Below the pieces are notes generated by a model, which was given only the letters and a program-made list of their open reading frames with translations, was not told the origin of the DNA and did no database searches. This document shows positions 26,305 through 34,624 of a stretch of 38,644 nucleotides of DNA, piece after piece; position 1 is the first letter of the stretch; each line of letters opens with the position of its first letter. Origin of the DNA: CAINVV01 sp036508555 (lineage in GTDB: Bacteria; Bacteroidota; Bacteroidia; Bacteroidales; Prolixibacteraceae); assembly GCA_036508555.1 (NCBI GenBank), contig DATCHD010000097.1, positions 1 to 38,644 of the forward strand, read 5' to 3'. The translations under genes and the position numbers were made by a program.

Positions 26305-27723
26305 ATGATGTGGGACGAGTCAAGAGATAATTTCGATAGCAAGGAGTTTGCCGGTGTTCTGAAGCGCTATAAACAGATGCTTACAGAACAGCGTACGGAG
26401 TTTTTCGATGTAGGCGATTTTGAATTTATTGCAGATCAATACATCGATAAGAGTCAATTTTCCAATGCCTTACAAGCTTGTGAAATTGCCTTAAGACAGC
26501 ATCCGAACTCCATCATAGTCAAAATCAAGAAGGCCCAGATATACCTTTCACAGTTGAAAGTGCCCAAGGCATTACACCTGCTCAAAGCGCTGGAAGAGAT
26601 CGAGGATACCAATCCCGATATCCTGATGATGCTGGGAACCTGCCACAACATGAAGGGCGAGTACCACCGGGCCAACGCCTATTTCAAAAAAGCGGAGCAA
26701 TTTGCCTTCGAAGACCGGGATGAACTACTTTATAATATCGGCATATCTTTCATTCAGACAGGTGCTTACGACGAGGCTCTCACCTATCTGCTTAAGGCGC
26801 TGGACGAAAATCCTGATCATGAACCGGTTTTGTACGATCTCGCTTTCTGCTATGAAAAGGTTGGCAACGATGCTAAAGCCATCGAATACTACAATAAATT
26901 TCTCGATATCGATCCTTTCTCAGAATCTGCCTGGTACAACCTGGGAATTATCTACAACCGACTCGAAGATTACGAGGAAGCCATCGTTTCCTATGATTAT
27001 GCCCTGGCTATCGACGAGAATTATTCTGCCGCCATCTTCAACAGGGCCAATGCCTTGTCTGCCGTCGAAAGATTTGAAGAGTCGGTCTCTGCCTACCACG
27101 ATTACCTGAGAGTAGATCCTGATTCTGTAGATGCCCACCTCTACCTGGCCGACTGCTATTTCCAGCTCGATGATTTTGAGAATGCCTCCTTGTTCTACGA
27201 CCGGACACTTGCCATCGAACCCAATTCAGCGGATGGCTGGTTCGGTGCCGGACTAGTCAAGCTGATTTATAATCTTCCGGCCGAAGCCGCACCGTTGCTG
27301 ATAAAATCGCTCGAACTCAATCCTGAATGTGCCGAATGTTGGAACGCATTGGGAAAAGCCTATGCCGCACTCGATCAATTCAAGGATGCAAAAACTTCCT
27401 ACCTGCGGGCGCTCGAACTTGACGACGAGATTGCTGAATACTGGCTCTCTTATGCTGATTTGTTGTTCAACCACAACGATTTTGAAGAGGCCCTGAAAAT
27501 ATTGAGCGATGCCGAATATTCTGAGGCCTCTTGCGCTGCCATATTGTACAGACAGGCCGGATTCTATGCCCTTCAGGAGAATTTCGAACTCGCTAAACTG
27601 AAACTTGAAATCGCCCTTTCCGAAGATTTCGAAGAGCACATCGAGTTCCTCGAAAATTTCCCAGCCTTCGAACAGTCGGACTGGGTGAAAGAACTGATAG
27701 AGAAATGCAGACCTACGGACTGA
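26305..27723 (+). CDS. Tetratricopeptide-repeat protein
   Basis: A 472-residue protein made almost wholly of TPR units. At least eight can be read, for example NPDILMMLGTCHNMKGEYHR, ELLYNIGISFIQTGAYDEAL, PVLYDLAFCYEKVGNDAKAI, SAWYNLGIIYNRLEDYEEAI and AECWNALGKAYAALDQFKDA. No signal peptide or membrane segment is visible, so a soluble scaffold in the cytoplasm is likely. The 3' end overlaps aroE by 19 bases, so the two are co-transcribed. TPR proteins next to aroE are common in Bacteroidota. The partner proteins are unknown. Confidence 0.88.
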   Translation: MMWDESRDNFDSKEFAGVLKRYKQMLTEQRTEFFDVGDFEFIADQYIDKSQFSNALQACEIALRQHPNSIIVKIKKAQIYLSQLKVPKALHLLKALEEIEDTNPDILMMLGTCHNMKGEYHRANAYFKKAEQFAFEDRDELLYNIGISFIQTGAYDEALTYLLKALDENPDHEPVLYDLAFCYEKVGNDAKAIEYYNKFLDIDPFSESAWYNLGIIYNRLEDYEEAIVSYDYALAIDENYSAAIFNRANALSAVERFEESVSAYHDYLRVDPDSVDAHLYLADCYFQLDDFENASLFYDRTLAIEPNSADGWFGAGLVKLIYNLPAEAAPLLIKSLELNPECAECWNALGKAYAALDQFKDAKTSYLRALELDDEIAEYWLSYADLLFNHNDFEEALKILSDAEYSEASCAAILYRQAGFYALQENFELAKLKLEIALSEDFEEHIEFLENFPAFEQSDWVKELIEKCRPTD

Positions 27724-28502
27724 TCGGCTATCCCTTATCCCACTCGTTTTCAAAACGGTTTTTCACGGCATATTTTGAAAAGGAATCCATCGATGCTGAA
27801 TATCTGAATTTCGAAATCAGTAATCTTTCATTGCTCCCCGCAGTAATTAAGGAACATCCTGGACTGATCGGTTTCAATGTCACCATTCCCTACAAACAGG
27901 CTATCATTCCCTACCTGGATAGCTGTGATCCAAAGGCTGCCGCTATCAATGCAGTCAATACCGTGAAGGTCGACAGGACAGATGGAACGCCCAGGCTCAG
28001 AGGATTTAATACTGATCTCATCGGCTTCAGGGATTCCCTCCGGCCACTCCTCCAGACTCATCACTCGCAAGCGCTGGTACTGGGTACCGGGGGCGCCTCC
28101 AAAGCAGTCGTTGCAGTCCTGGACGATCTTTCGATCCCCTCTTTACTGGTTTCCCGTGATTCCAAACCAGGCACATCTATCTCATACAAAGACCTTACCA
28201 GGAAATTACTGGGAGAACATACGATCATCATCAACACGACTCCGCTCGGCACCTTCCCGAAGATAGAAGGCTGCCCGGAAATACCGTTTGAATATATCAC
28301 CGAACGCCACCTGCTTTTCGACCTGGTGTACAATCCTCCCGTCACCCAATTTCTCCAAAAGGGAGCGGAACGCGGTGCTACCATCAAAAACGGTTATGAA
28401 ATGTTAGAGCTGCAGGCCCTGGCGGCCTGGAAGATCTGGAACGAATTGGAAAATGGGAAGATGAAAAACTCGCTCCATCGGATTTGCAATCCGTTGGCAT
28501 AA
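27705..28502 (+). CDS. aroE: Shikimate dehydrogenase
   Basis: Reduces 3-dehydroshikimate to shikimate with NADPH in aromatic amino acid and folate precursor synthesis. Family blocks: YGLIGYPLSHSFSKRFF, FNVTIPYKQAI with the catalytic lysine, INAVNTVK, FNTDLIGFRDSL with the catalytic aspartate, the NADP-binding glycine loop VLGTGGASKAV, INTTPLGTFP, DLVYNPPVTQF and NGYEMLELQA. The 265-residue length is normal. The last residues, about NSLHRICNPLA, are encoded by the first hairpin of a dispersed repeat (28475-28497), so the native C-terminus has been replaced or extended by the repeat. It starts within the upstream TPR gene (19-base overlap), and an ATG at 27705 gives MQTYGLIGYP, as in homologues. 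Confidence 0.93.
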   Translation: MQTYGLIGYPLSHSFSKRFFTAYFEKESIDAEYLNFEISNLSLLPAVIKEHPGLIGFNVTIPYKQAIIPYLDSCDPKAAAINAVNTVKVDRTDGTPRLRGFNTDLIGFRDSLRPLLQTHHSQALVLGTGGASKAVVAVLDDLSIPSLLVSRDSKPGTSISYKDLTRKLLGEHTIIINTTPLGTFPKIEGCPEIPFEYITERHLLFDLVYNPPVTQFLQKGAERGATIKNGYEMLELQALAAWKIWNELENGKMKNSLHRICNPLA

Positions 28503-28570
28503 GTTTACCAGCGGATTGCAAATCCGCCGGAGCTGGTTTGTGCTGGTCCCTGAGCGAAGTCGAAGGGTCT
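28472..28570. repeat. Palindromic repeat element (copy 3), overlapping the end of aroE
   Basis: GCTCC (28472-28476) and GGAGC (28529-28533) form the outer stem. The hairpins are 28475-28497 (centre TTTGCAA, stems CCATCGGA/TCCGTTGG) and 28508-28530 (centre TTGCAAA, stems CCAGCGGA/TCCGCCGG). A unit of the second family follows, CTGGTCCCTGAGCGAAGTCG with GAAGGG, at 28543-28570. The first hairpin contains the aroE stop codon region. Confidence 0.82.
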
Positions 28571-28594
28571 AAAGGATAATCAGCGTAATTTTTA

Positions 28595-29356
28595 TTATCT
28601 GTGGTTAGGTGGTTTTTTGATGTCTTCCGGGTACCCGATATCTACCAAAAATAACCCCTTTGCAGGGACACTCGCACCGGCACTGCTTCGGTTTTTCTTG
28701 CTAATTACCATCCTGAAGTCCTCCATCGTTAACTTGCCCAGGCCAATATCAATAAGGGTTCCTACAATGGCTCTTACCATATTCCGGAGGAACCTGTCGG
28801 CCCGGATGGTGAAGACAAGTTGAGAACCCACCTCCTCCCAGAGAGCTTTAAAAATCACACAATTGTTGGTCTTTACGTCGCTTCCCAGTTTGCTAAAACT
28901 GGTAAAATCGTGGTATTCGAAGAGAATTAACGCTGCCTCGTTCATCTTTTCCATATTCAGCAGACGGCTTTCCTTTTCGGCATACCGGACAGTAAACGGA
29001 TCCTTATGGCGCGAAAGGAAGTATTTATATTCCCGGTAGGTGGCATCGAAACGGGCATGAGCATCCGGCCTGACCGGAAAGATTTTTTGAACGGCAATAT
29101 CGGAAGGAAGCAGACAGTTAAGTTTGAAAACGAGGTTCTCGTCAGACAAATTTTCCAGGTTACTGTCGAAATGGGCCATGTAAAAAGAGGCATGGACACC
29201 GGTATCCGTGCGGCCTGCACCGACGAGCTCCACCGTTTCGCGGGTCACAACAGCGAGTGCCTTTTCGACCTCTGCCTGGACCGACAGGGCATTCTCCTGA
29301 ATTTGCCAACCATGATAGTTGGTGCCGTCGTAGGAAAGTTGAATAAAATACCTCAT
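28595..29356 (-). CDS. truA: tRNA pseudouridine(38-40) synthase
   Basis: Converts uridines 38-40 of the tRNA anticodon arm to pseudouridine. The 253-residue protein has MRYFIQLSYDGTNYHGWQIQ at its start, the catalytic aspartate in VGAGRTDTGVHA, and the later blocks DFTSFSK, FTIRADRFLRNMVRAIVGTL and PAKGLFLVDIGYP, all standard for TruA. The ATG at 29354-29356 was chosen; a longer frame to 29401 would add 15 residues unlike homologues, and the promoter-like elements lie within that extension. It is divergent from the moxR-bat operon. Confidence 0.94.
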   Translation of the reverse strand: MRYFIQLSYDGTNYHGWQIQENALSVQAEVEKALAVVTRETVELVGAGRTDTGVHASFYMAHFDSNLENLSDENLVFKLNCLLPSDIAVQKIFPVRPDAHARFDATYREYKYFLSRHKDPFTVRYAEKESRLLNMEKMNEAALILFEYHDFTSFSKLGSDVKTNNCVIFKALWEEVGSQLVFTIRADRFLRNMVRAIVGTLIDIGLGKLTMEDFRMVISKKNRSSAGASVPAKGLFLVDIGYPEDIKKPPNHR

Positions 29357-29373
29357 ATTACCACAAATTGATG

Positions 29374-29401
29374 CAAATTTACACAAATATGGCCTTTCCA
29401 A
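29374..29401 (-). promoter_or_regulatory. Candidate promoter for truA
   Basis: On the minus strand TTG (29399-29401) and TAAATTTG (29374-29381) are 17 bases apart and match the Bacteroidota TTTG/TAnnTTTG pattern. The box ends 17 bases before the truA ATG. Motif evidence only. Confidence 0.45.
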
Positions 29402-29450
29402 TGGTTAAGGGTGCTTTATAAAGGTGACTTAACATTTTTTAATAATTTCT

Positions 29451-29483
29451 TGATTTCATTAATAGTTCAAAACACTATTTTCG
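29451..29483 (+). promoter_or_regulatory. Candidate promoter for the moxR-bat operon
   Basis: TTG at 29451-29453 and TATTTTCG at 29476-29483 are 22 bases apart, close to the Bacteroidota consensus. The start codon at 29520 lies 36 bases downstream. This is the only good candidate ahead of the operon. Confidence 0.45.
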
Positions 29484-29519
29484 TAACCGTTTTAACATTT
29501 ATCAATAAAAATCATCCTT

Positions 29520-30521
29520 ATGATTATGGATCAAAAAGTAGATATTCGGGAGTTGAATGAAAAAATCCAACGTGAAAGCTCGTTTGTAGATCTTATCTCC
29601 ATGGAGATGAACAAGGTAATCGTCGGACAAAAACATTTGGTTGAAAGTTTGCTGATCGGTTTGCTGTCAGACGGACATATCCTGCTTGAAGGGGTTCCCG
29701 GACTGGCAAAAACGCTGGCAATTAATACGCTGGCACAGACCATCGATGCAAAATTCGCCCGTATCCAGTTTACCCCCGATCTTTTGCCTGCCGACCTTCT
29801 GGGTACCATGATTTACAGTCAGAAGAAAGAGGAATTTATGGTCAGAAAAGGACCAATCTTCACCAATTTTGTGCTCGCGGATGAGATCAACCGTGCTCCC
29901 GCGAAAGTTCAGTCTGCTTTGCTGGAAGCCATGCAGGAGCGCCAGATTACCATCAGCGACCACACCTATAAACTGGACAGCGTCTTCCTGGTAATGGCTA
30001 CCCAGAATCCTATCGAACAGGAGGGAACTTACCGTTTACCGGAAGCCCAGGTCGACCGTTTCATGCTCAAAGTGGTATTGAATTATCCAAAAAAAGACGA
30101 AGAGAAACTGATCATCCAGTTGAACCTGATGAAACAGTTCCCAAGAGCCAGTGCAGTGGTCAATACAGCTGATATTGTCCGCGCCAGGGAAGTTGTCAAG
30201 GAGGTTTACATGGATGAAAAGATTCAGAAATATATCATCGACATCGTATTTTCGACGCGAGAACCGGAAACGCATAACCTTGCCAAATTCAAGGAGATGA
30301 TCACTTATGGGGCATCCCCGCGTGCCTCCATCAGTCTGGCACAGGCCGCCAAGGCGTATGCCTTCATCAAACGCCGTGGTTATGTTATTCCCGAAGATAT
30401 CCGTGCGGTCTGCCATGATGTATTGCGTCACAGGATCGGATTAAGTTATGAGGCCGAAGCCAATAACCTGACCTCCGAAGAGATTATCAGTGAGATTCTG
30501 AACACGGTTGAAGTGCCTTAG
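29520..30521 (+). CDS. MoxR-family AAA+ ATPase
   Basis: A 333-residue AAA+ ATPase. Walker A lies in LLEGVPGLAKTLAI, and Walker B in FVLADEINRAPAKVQ. The sensor and arginine-finger regions are MATQNPIEQEGTYRLPEAQ and VDRFMLKV, and GASPRASISLAQAAKAYA is typical of the C-terminal lid. MoxR ATPases act as chaperones with von Willebrand A proteins, and here the gene heads the DUF58-BatA-BatE cluster whose products contain such domains. ATG codons at 29520 and 29526 are both possible starts. A 158-base gap with strong hairpins separates it from the DUF58 gene, so transcription may be reduced at that point. Confidence 0.93.
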   Translation: MIMDQKVDIRELNEKIQRESSFVDLISMEMNKVIVGQKHLVESLLIGLLSDGHILLEGVPGLAKTLAINTLAQTIDAKFARIQFTPDLLPADLLGTMIYSQKKEEFMVRKGPIFTNFVLADEINRAPAKVQSALLEAMQERQITISDHTYKLDSVFLVMATQNPIEQEGTYRLPEAQVDRFMLKVVLNYPKKDEEKLIIQLNLMKQFPRASAVVNTADIVRAREVVKEVYMDEKIQKYIIDIVFSTREPETHNLAKFKEMITYGASPRASISLAQAAKAYAFIKRRGYVIPEDIRAVCHDVLRHRIGLSYEAEANNLTSEEIISEILNTVEVP

Positions 30522-30527
30522 TCTGCA

Positions 30528-30593
30528 CCGGTCCCTGAGCGCAGTCGAAGGGCCTACCGGCCACGAGGCCCTTCGACTGCGCTCAGGGACCGG
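30528..30593. repeat. Inverted pair of 28-nt repeat units within the bat operon
   Basis: Two 28-base arms (30528-30555 and 30566-30593) are perfect reverse complements, each bearing CCGGTCCCTGAGCGCAGTCG or its complement, with a 10-base spacer. The RNA would fold into a very stable hairpin directly after the moxR stop codon. No T run follows, so it is not a classical terminator. Confidence 0.9.
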
Positions 30594-30604
30594 AAAACAT
30601 CGCT

Positions 30605-30627
30605 GATGCAGATTTGCAATCTGCATC
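30605..30627. repeat. Palindromic repeat (copy 4), single TTTGCAA hairpin
   Basis: GATGCAGA (30605-30612), TTTGCAA, TCTGCATC (30620-30627): a perfect 8-bp stem around the constant centre. The stem sequence differs from the other copies but remains self-complementary. Confidence 0.85.
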
Positions 30628-30644
30628 CTGAACCCGGGAAATGG

Positions 30645-30652
30645 TAACTTTG
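30645..30652 (+). promoter_or_regulatory. Candidate internal promoter box before the DUF58 gene
   Basis: TAACTTTG matches TAnnTTTG, is placed after the hairpins and 27 bases before the GTG start at 30680. If active it would let the bat genes be transcribed independently of moxR. No clear -33 element. Confidence 0.35.
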
Positions 30653-30679
30653 AGATAAGATTTTATAAACAGCACAAAA

Positions 30680-31561
30680 GTGGAAGCAACTGAATTACTA
30701 AAGAAAGTCCGAAAAATAGAGATAAAGACGCGGGGATTGTCGCGTAACATCTTTGCAGGTGAGTACCACAGCGCCTTCAAGGGTCGTGGTATGGCTTTCA
30801 GCGAGGTGCGCGAGTACCAGTTCGGCGACGACATCCGTAACATCGACTGGAACGTAACGGCCCGGTACAGTCATCCGTTCGTTAAGATTTTTGAAGAAGA
30901 ACGGGAGTTAACCGTGATGCTGCTCATCGACGTCAGTGGATCCAACGATTTTGGAACGGTCGGCAGACTCAAACGGCAGCTGATTACTGAAATCGCTGCC
31001 ATCCTCTCTTTTTCTGCCATTTCGAACAACGACAAGATCGGAGTGATCTTCTTCTCCGACCGGATAGAAAAATTCATCCCGCCGAAAAAGGGACGAACCC
31101 ATACCCTAAGGATCATCCGCGAATTGATAGAGTTTAAGGAGGAATCCAAAAAGACGGATCTTCCGCTGGCATTGCAATACCTGACCAATGCCATGAAGCG
31201 TCACGTCACCGCCTTCCTGATCTCCGATTTCATGGATCAGAACGCCGGGATGGAACAGGCAATCTCCATCTCCAACAACAAACACGACCTGGTAGCGCTG
31301 CATATTTTCGATGAACGGGAGACTGAAATGCCGAATATCGGGATGATCAAGCTGAAAGATGCCGAAACAGGTGAATACATCTGGGTCGATACCTCCAGCA
31401 GTTCCGTTCGCAAGAGTTATATCTTCCACTGGCGGAATGCAAGAAAAGAGATGGAAACCCTCTTGAAAAAGACGGGAATCGACTTCGTAAGTATCAACAC
31501 AAGGGAAGATTACGTCAAATCTCTGGTTGCGCTTTTCAAGAAAAGAGAACACAAACTTTGA
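30680..31561 (+). CDS. DUF58 domain protein of the bat operon
   Basis: A 293-residue protein with the DUF58 signature AGEYHSAFKGRGMAFSEVRE followed by YQFGDDIRNIDWNVTARY, then a von Willebrand A-like region beginning LLIDVSGSNDFG, which holds a DxSxS metal-binding motif. ITEIAAILSFSAISNNDKIG and FFSDRIEKFIPP continue the fold. DUF58 proteins regularly accompany MoxR ATPases and VWA proteins. The start is GTG at 30680 (ATELLKKVRKIEI follows, as in homologues). The stop overlaps the region just before the next gene. Exact role in the Bat system is unknown. Confidence 0.92.
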   Translation: MEATELLKKVRKIEIKTRGLSRNIFAGEYHSAFKGRGMAFSEVREYQFGDDIRNIDWNVTARYSHPFVKIFEEERELTVMLLIDVSGSNDFGTVGRLKRQLITEIAAILSFSAISNNDKIGVIFFSDRIEKFIPPKKGRTHTLRIIRELIEFKEESKKTDLPLALQYLTNAMKRHVTAFLISDFMDQNAGMEQAISISNNKHDLVALHIFDERETEMPNIGMIKLKDAETGEYIWVDTSSSSVRKSYIFHWRNARKEMETLLKKTGIDFVSINTREDYVKSLVALFKKREHKL

Positions 31562-31569
31562 TTTTTATT

Positions 31570-32568
31570 ATGTTGAAACTGAAATATCTTTTTGTCAGCT
31601 TAATTTTCTTCACAATCATAAGTTCCGCAGGGGCTCAGCAGGTCAAAGTGAGCACCTCCCTGGAAAGGGACTCCATTTGGCTGGGTGATCAGATCAAAAT
31701 GATACTTGTGGCGGAATATCCTGTGGGAATTTCTATTTCCTTTCCTCAACTACCAGATAGTCTGGGACACGGAGTGGAAGTGGTTTCCAGGTCGGCCAGG
31801 GATTCATCCAAAATGGGAGATGGAATCCTGCAGATGCGTCAGAGTTATCTGATTACCGCCTTCGACAGCGGACCACATCCCATCGATCCCTTTAAGTTCG
31901 TCGGCCGTTCCAAAATCACACCGGATACGCTGCGGAGCAATCCGCTCATCTTGTTCGTGAAAGTTCCACCGGTAGATCTGAAAAAGGGATTCGCGGATAT
32001 CAAGAAGCCTTATGGCGCACCCGTTACTTTCAAGGAGGTGGCACCCTGGATTCTGGGGATCATCCTTTTGGCAACCATCGTATTCTTTATCATCTATGCC
32101 ATCAACCGCAGGAAAAAGAACATCCCCATTTTTAGACTTCCGGCGAAGCCTAAACTGCCGCCGTATATTGTTGCGCTGAGTGAGCTGGACAAGCTGAAGG
32201 AGGAACAACTCTGGCAGCACGATAAGGTCAAGGATTACTACACACGTCTGACTGATATCATCCGGGTTTATCTCGAAGAGCGTTTCGAGGTTCCCGCCAT
32301 GGAGCAAACCACACAGGAGATCCTTACTTCTTTGAAGGAAGAAAATACGGAGGTCAAAGGCACCCTTCTCACCGGATTACAACGTACCCTGGAAACCTCC
32401 GACCTGGTAAAGTTCGCGAAATATACTCCTCTGTCCGATGAGAACCATTTAGTTCTGGTACAAGCTTATACGCTGGTAGAAGAGACCAAGGTGGAACCGG
32501 TGGAGACTCCTAAGAAGCAGCCAGCCCAGCCTGCCGAAAATTCAAACGAAATAGAGGAGCAGCCATGA
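31570..32568 (+). CDS. Membrane-anchored BatD-like protein (between DUF58 and BatA)
   Basis: A 332-residue protein with a signal peptide (LKYLFVSLIFFTIISSAGAQ). The periplasmic domain, about residues 20-165, starts VKVSTSLERDSIWLGDQIKM and resembles the beta-sandwich of BatD proteins. It is followed by one membrane helix (about residues 157-180, VAPWILGIILLATIVFFIIY) and a cytoplasmic helical part ending in a proline/glutamate-rich tail. It occupies the position of the unnamed bat-cluster gene between DUF58 and BatA. The ATG at 31570 was chosen since it gives a proper signal peptide; an upstream TTG at 31558 overlaps the DUF58 stop. The 3' end overlaps batA by 4 bases (ATGA). Function not known, probably part of the same envelope complex. 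Confidence 0.8.
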   Translation: MLKLKYLFVSLIFFTIISSAGAQQVKVSTSLERDSIWLGDQIKMILVAEYPVGISISFPQLPDSLGHGVEVVSRSARDSSKMGDGILQMRQSYLITAFDSGPHPIDPFKFVGRSKITPDTLRSNPLILFVKVPPVDLKKGFADIKKPYGAPVTFKEVAPWILGIILLATIVFFIIYAINRRKKNIPIFRLPAKPKLPPYIVALSELDKLKEEQLWQHDKVKDYYTRLTDIIRVYLEERFEVPAMEQTTQEILTSLKEENTEVKGTLLTGLQRTLETSDLVKFAKYTPLSDENHLVLVQAYTLVEETKVEPVETPKKQPAQPAENSNEIEEQP

Positions 32569-33557
32569 ACAGCATAACTTTCGCCCGCCCCGACTATTTT
32601 TATCTGCTGCTGATTTTACTTCCGCTGATTGGCTGGTATATCTTGAAACAGAAGAAATCGAGTGCCAGTCTGAGAATCTCGAGTGTCACTCCTTTTAAAG
32701 ATGCATCCAAAACCTGGAAACATTACCTGCGGCACGCCTTATTCATCATGCAGCTGGGAGTCTTGTCGCTGCTGATTGCGGCACTTGCCAAACCTCAGTC
32801 GTCCAGCAGCTGGCGTAACCAGACCATCGAGGGAATCGATATCGTCATCGCCCTGGATATTTCGGGATCGATGCTGGCCCGCGATTTTCAGCCGAACCGG
32901 CTGGAAGCCGCCAAAAATGTGGCTACAGAATTTATCGCCGGGAGGGAATACGACCGCATGGGACTGGTCATCTTTTCGGCCGAAAGCTTCACACAGTGCC
33001 CACTGACGACCGACAGAGCCGTTCTGATGAACCTGTTTCATGACATCGAAAGCGGTATGATCGAAGACGGTACTGCCATCGGTCTGGGTTTGGCCAATGC
33101 CGTCTCCAGGCTCAAAGACAGTGAGGCCAAAAGCAAGGTAATCATTCTGCTGACAGACGGTGAGAACAACCGGGGAGAGATAGCGCCGATCACCGCTGCC
33201 GAAATTGCCAAGACGTTTGGCATCAGGGTCTATACCATCGGCATCGGAACCATAGGTACCGCGCCGTTTCCGGTCCAGACTCCGTTTGGCATCCAGATGC
33301 GGGATATCGAAGTGAAGATCGACGAAAAGACGCTTCAGGCTATCGCCACCATCACTGACGGAAAATATTTCAGGGCTACGAATAACTTGAAATTAGCCGA
33401 AATCTACAAGGAGATCGACCGGCTGGAGAAATCGAAGATCGACAGCAAGGAGCTGAATTCCAAGACCGAGGAGTACAAAAGATACGCTTTCCCAGCCTTG
33501 ATCCTGGCCTTGCTGGCATTATTTCTTCAACTTACCTACTTTAGAAAATTACCATAA
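32565..33557 (+). CDS. batA: BatA, von Willebrand A domain membrane protein
   Basis: A 330-residue protein. The N-terminal segment FYLLLILLPLIGWYIL and a second helix near residue 55-75 anchor it. The VWA domain begins DIVIALDISGSMLARDF with an intact DxSxS metal site and includes FSAESFTQCPLTTDRAVLM and VIILLTDGENNRGEIAP. A C-terminal helix (FPALILALLALFLQLTYF) closes it. BatA of Bacteroides fragilis belongs to the aerotolerance operon; these proteins are thought to form an envelope complex under MoxR control. It follows the previous gene with an ATGA overlap and precedes batB by 20 bases. Confidence 0.93.
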   Translation: MNSITFARPDYFYLLLILLPLIGWYILKQKKSSASLRISSVTPFKDASKTWKHYLRHALFIMQLGVLSLLIAALAKPQSSSSWRNQTIEGIDIVIALDISGSMLARDFQPNRLEAAKNVATEFIAGREYDRMGLVIFSAESFTQCPLTTDRAVLMNLFHDIESGMIEDGTAIGLGLANAVSRLKDSEAKSKVIILLTDGENNRGEIAPITAAEIAKTFGIRVYTIGIGTIGTAPFPVQTPFGIQMRDIEVKIDEKTLQAIATITDGKYFRATNNLKLAEIYKEIDRLEKSKIDSKELNSKTEEYKRYAFPALILALLALFLQLTYFRKLP

Positions 33558-33577
33558 CGCATTGATAATTAAACTGT

Positions 33578-34624
33578 ATGGATTCGTTTAGATTCGCTCA
33601 TCCCGAATATTTCTATATCTTTCTGGTTCTCCCTGCGTTGGCGTTCCTGTTCATTTACAACAGGATCATCCGTAACAAAAAATTGAAGAATTTTGGTCAA
33701 CTGGATTTACTCGAGCAACTGATGCCGAGTATTTCTGCCGGGAGGCCTGTTATCAAATTTGGCGTCTGGCTGCTGGCTGTTACCTGCCTGATTACAGCCT
33801 TGGCACAGCCGCAGTTTGGTTCAAAACTGACCCTCACCAAGCGGAAAGGTATCGAACTGATCATCGCACTGGATGTTTCCAATAGCATGAAGGCGCAGGA
33901 TATCAAACCCAACAGGCTGGAGAGAGCCAAAAGGGCCATCGCTAAATTGACCGACAGGCTCAAGAATGATAAGATCGGTCTGATCGTTTTTGCCGGTCAG
34001 GCCTACGTTCAGCTTCCAATCACTTCGGATTATTCATCCGCCAAACTCTTTCTGGAATCCATTAGCACGGATGTAGTGCCGGTTCAGGGTACTGCCATCG
34101 GCGCAGCCATCGATATGGGGACGAAGTCCTTTTCTCCTAAATTTCAGGGAAGCCGGGCGATTATCGTGATCACCGATGGTGAAAACCACGAGGACGATGC
34201 CGTTGGAGCCGCCAAAAACGCGAAGGAAAAGGGCATCGTCGTGCACACCATCGGCATGGGATTGCCCCAAGGTGCACCCATCCCGATAACGGAAGGAAGC
34301 AGCGACTTCATGAAAGACAAGTCCGGCAGTATCGTGGTAACGAAACTGGATGAGTCTATGCTGACGCAGATTGCCGAAGCGGGAGGAGGTTCTTATATCA
34401 GGGCCAGCTCTGCGGAAGTAGGGTTGAATAACCTCTTCAATGAAATCGAAAAAATGCAGAAGACCGAGATGGAAACCCGCGAATATACAGAGTACAACGA
34501 TCAGTTCGGAGTCTTCCTGATGATGGCTTTCTGTCTGATTTTACTGGATTTCCTGATATTGGACCGAAAAAATAAATGGCTGAAAAATTTCAGGTTATTT
34601 GGAACAAACAAGCAGTTATCATGA
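33578..34624 (+). CDS. batB: BatB, von Willebrand A domain membrane protein
   Basis: A 348-residue paralogue of the preceding gene: N-terminal helix FYIFLVLPALAFLFIYN, second helix near residue 60-78, VWA domain with IIALDVSNSMKAQDIKPNRL (DxSxS motif kept, asparagine in the middle instead of glycine), FAGQAYVQLPITSDYSSAKL, and IIVITDGENHEDDAVGA. A C-terminal helix FGVFLMMAFCLILLDFLIL precedes a short basic tail. The start ATG lies in the 20-base gap after batA. The stop overlaps the batC ATG in an ATGA junction. Likely forms an envelope complex with BatA and BatC. Confidence 0.93.
   Translation: MDSFRFAHPEYFYIFLVLPALAFLFIYNRIIRNKKLKNFGQLDLLEQLMPSISAGRPVIKFGVWLLAVTCLITALAQPQFGSKLTLTKRKGIELIIALDVSNSMKAQDIKPNRLERAKRAIAKLTDRLKNDKIGLIVFAGQAYVQLPITSDYSSAKLFLESISTDVVPVQGTAIGAAIDMGTKSFSPKFQGSRAIIVITDGENHEDDAVGAAKNAKEKGIVVHTIGMGLPQGAPIPITEGSSDFMKDKSGSIVVTKLDESMLTQIAEAGGGSYIRASSAEVGLNNLFNEIEKMQKTEMETREYTEYNDQFGVFLMMAFCLILLDFLILDRKNKWLKNFRLFGTNKQLS

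Noticed and set aside
29357..29401. Fifteen-residue N-terminal extension of TruA
   Set aside because: TruA proteins begin at MRYFIQLSYDG, and the candidate promoter lies within the extension.
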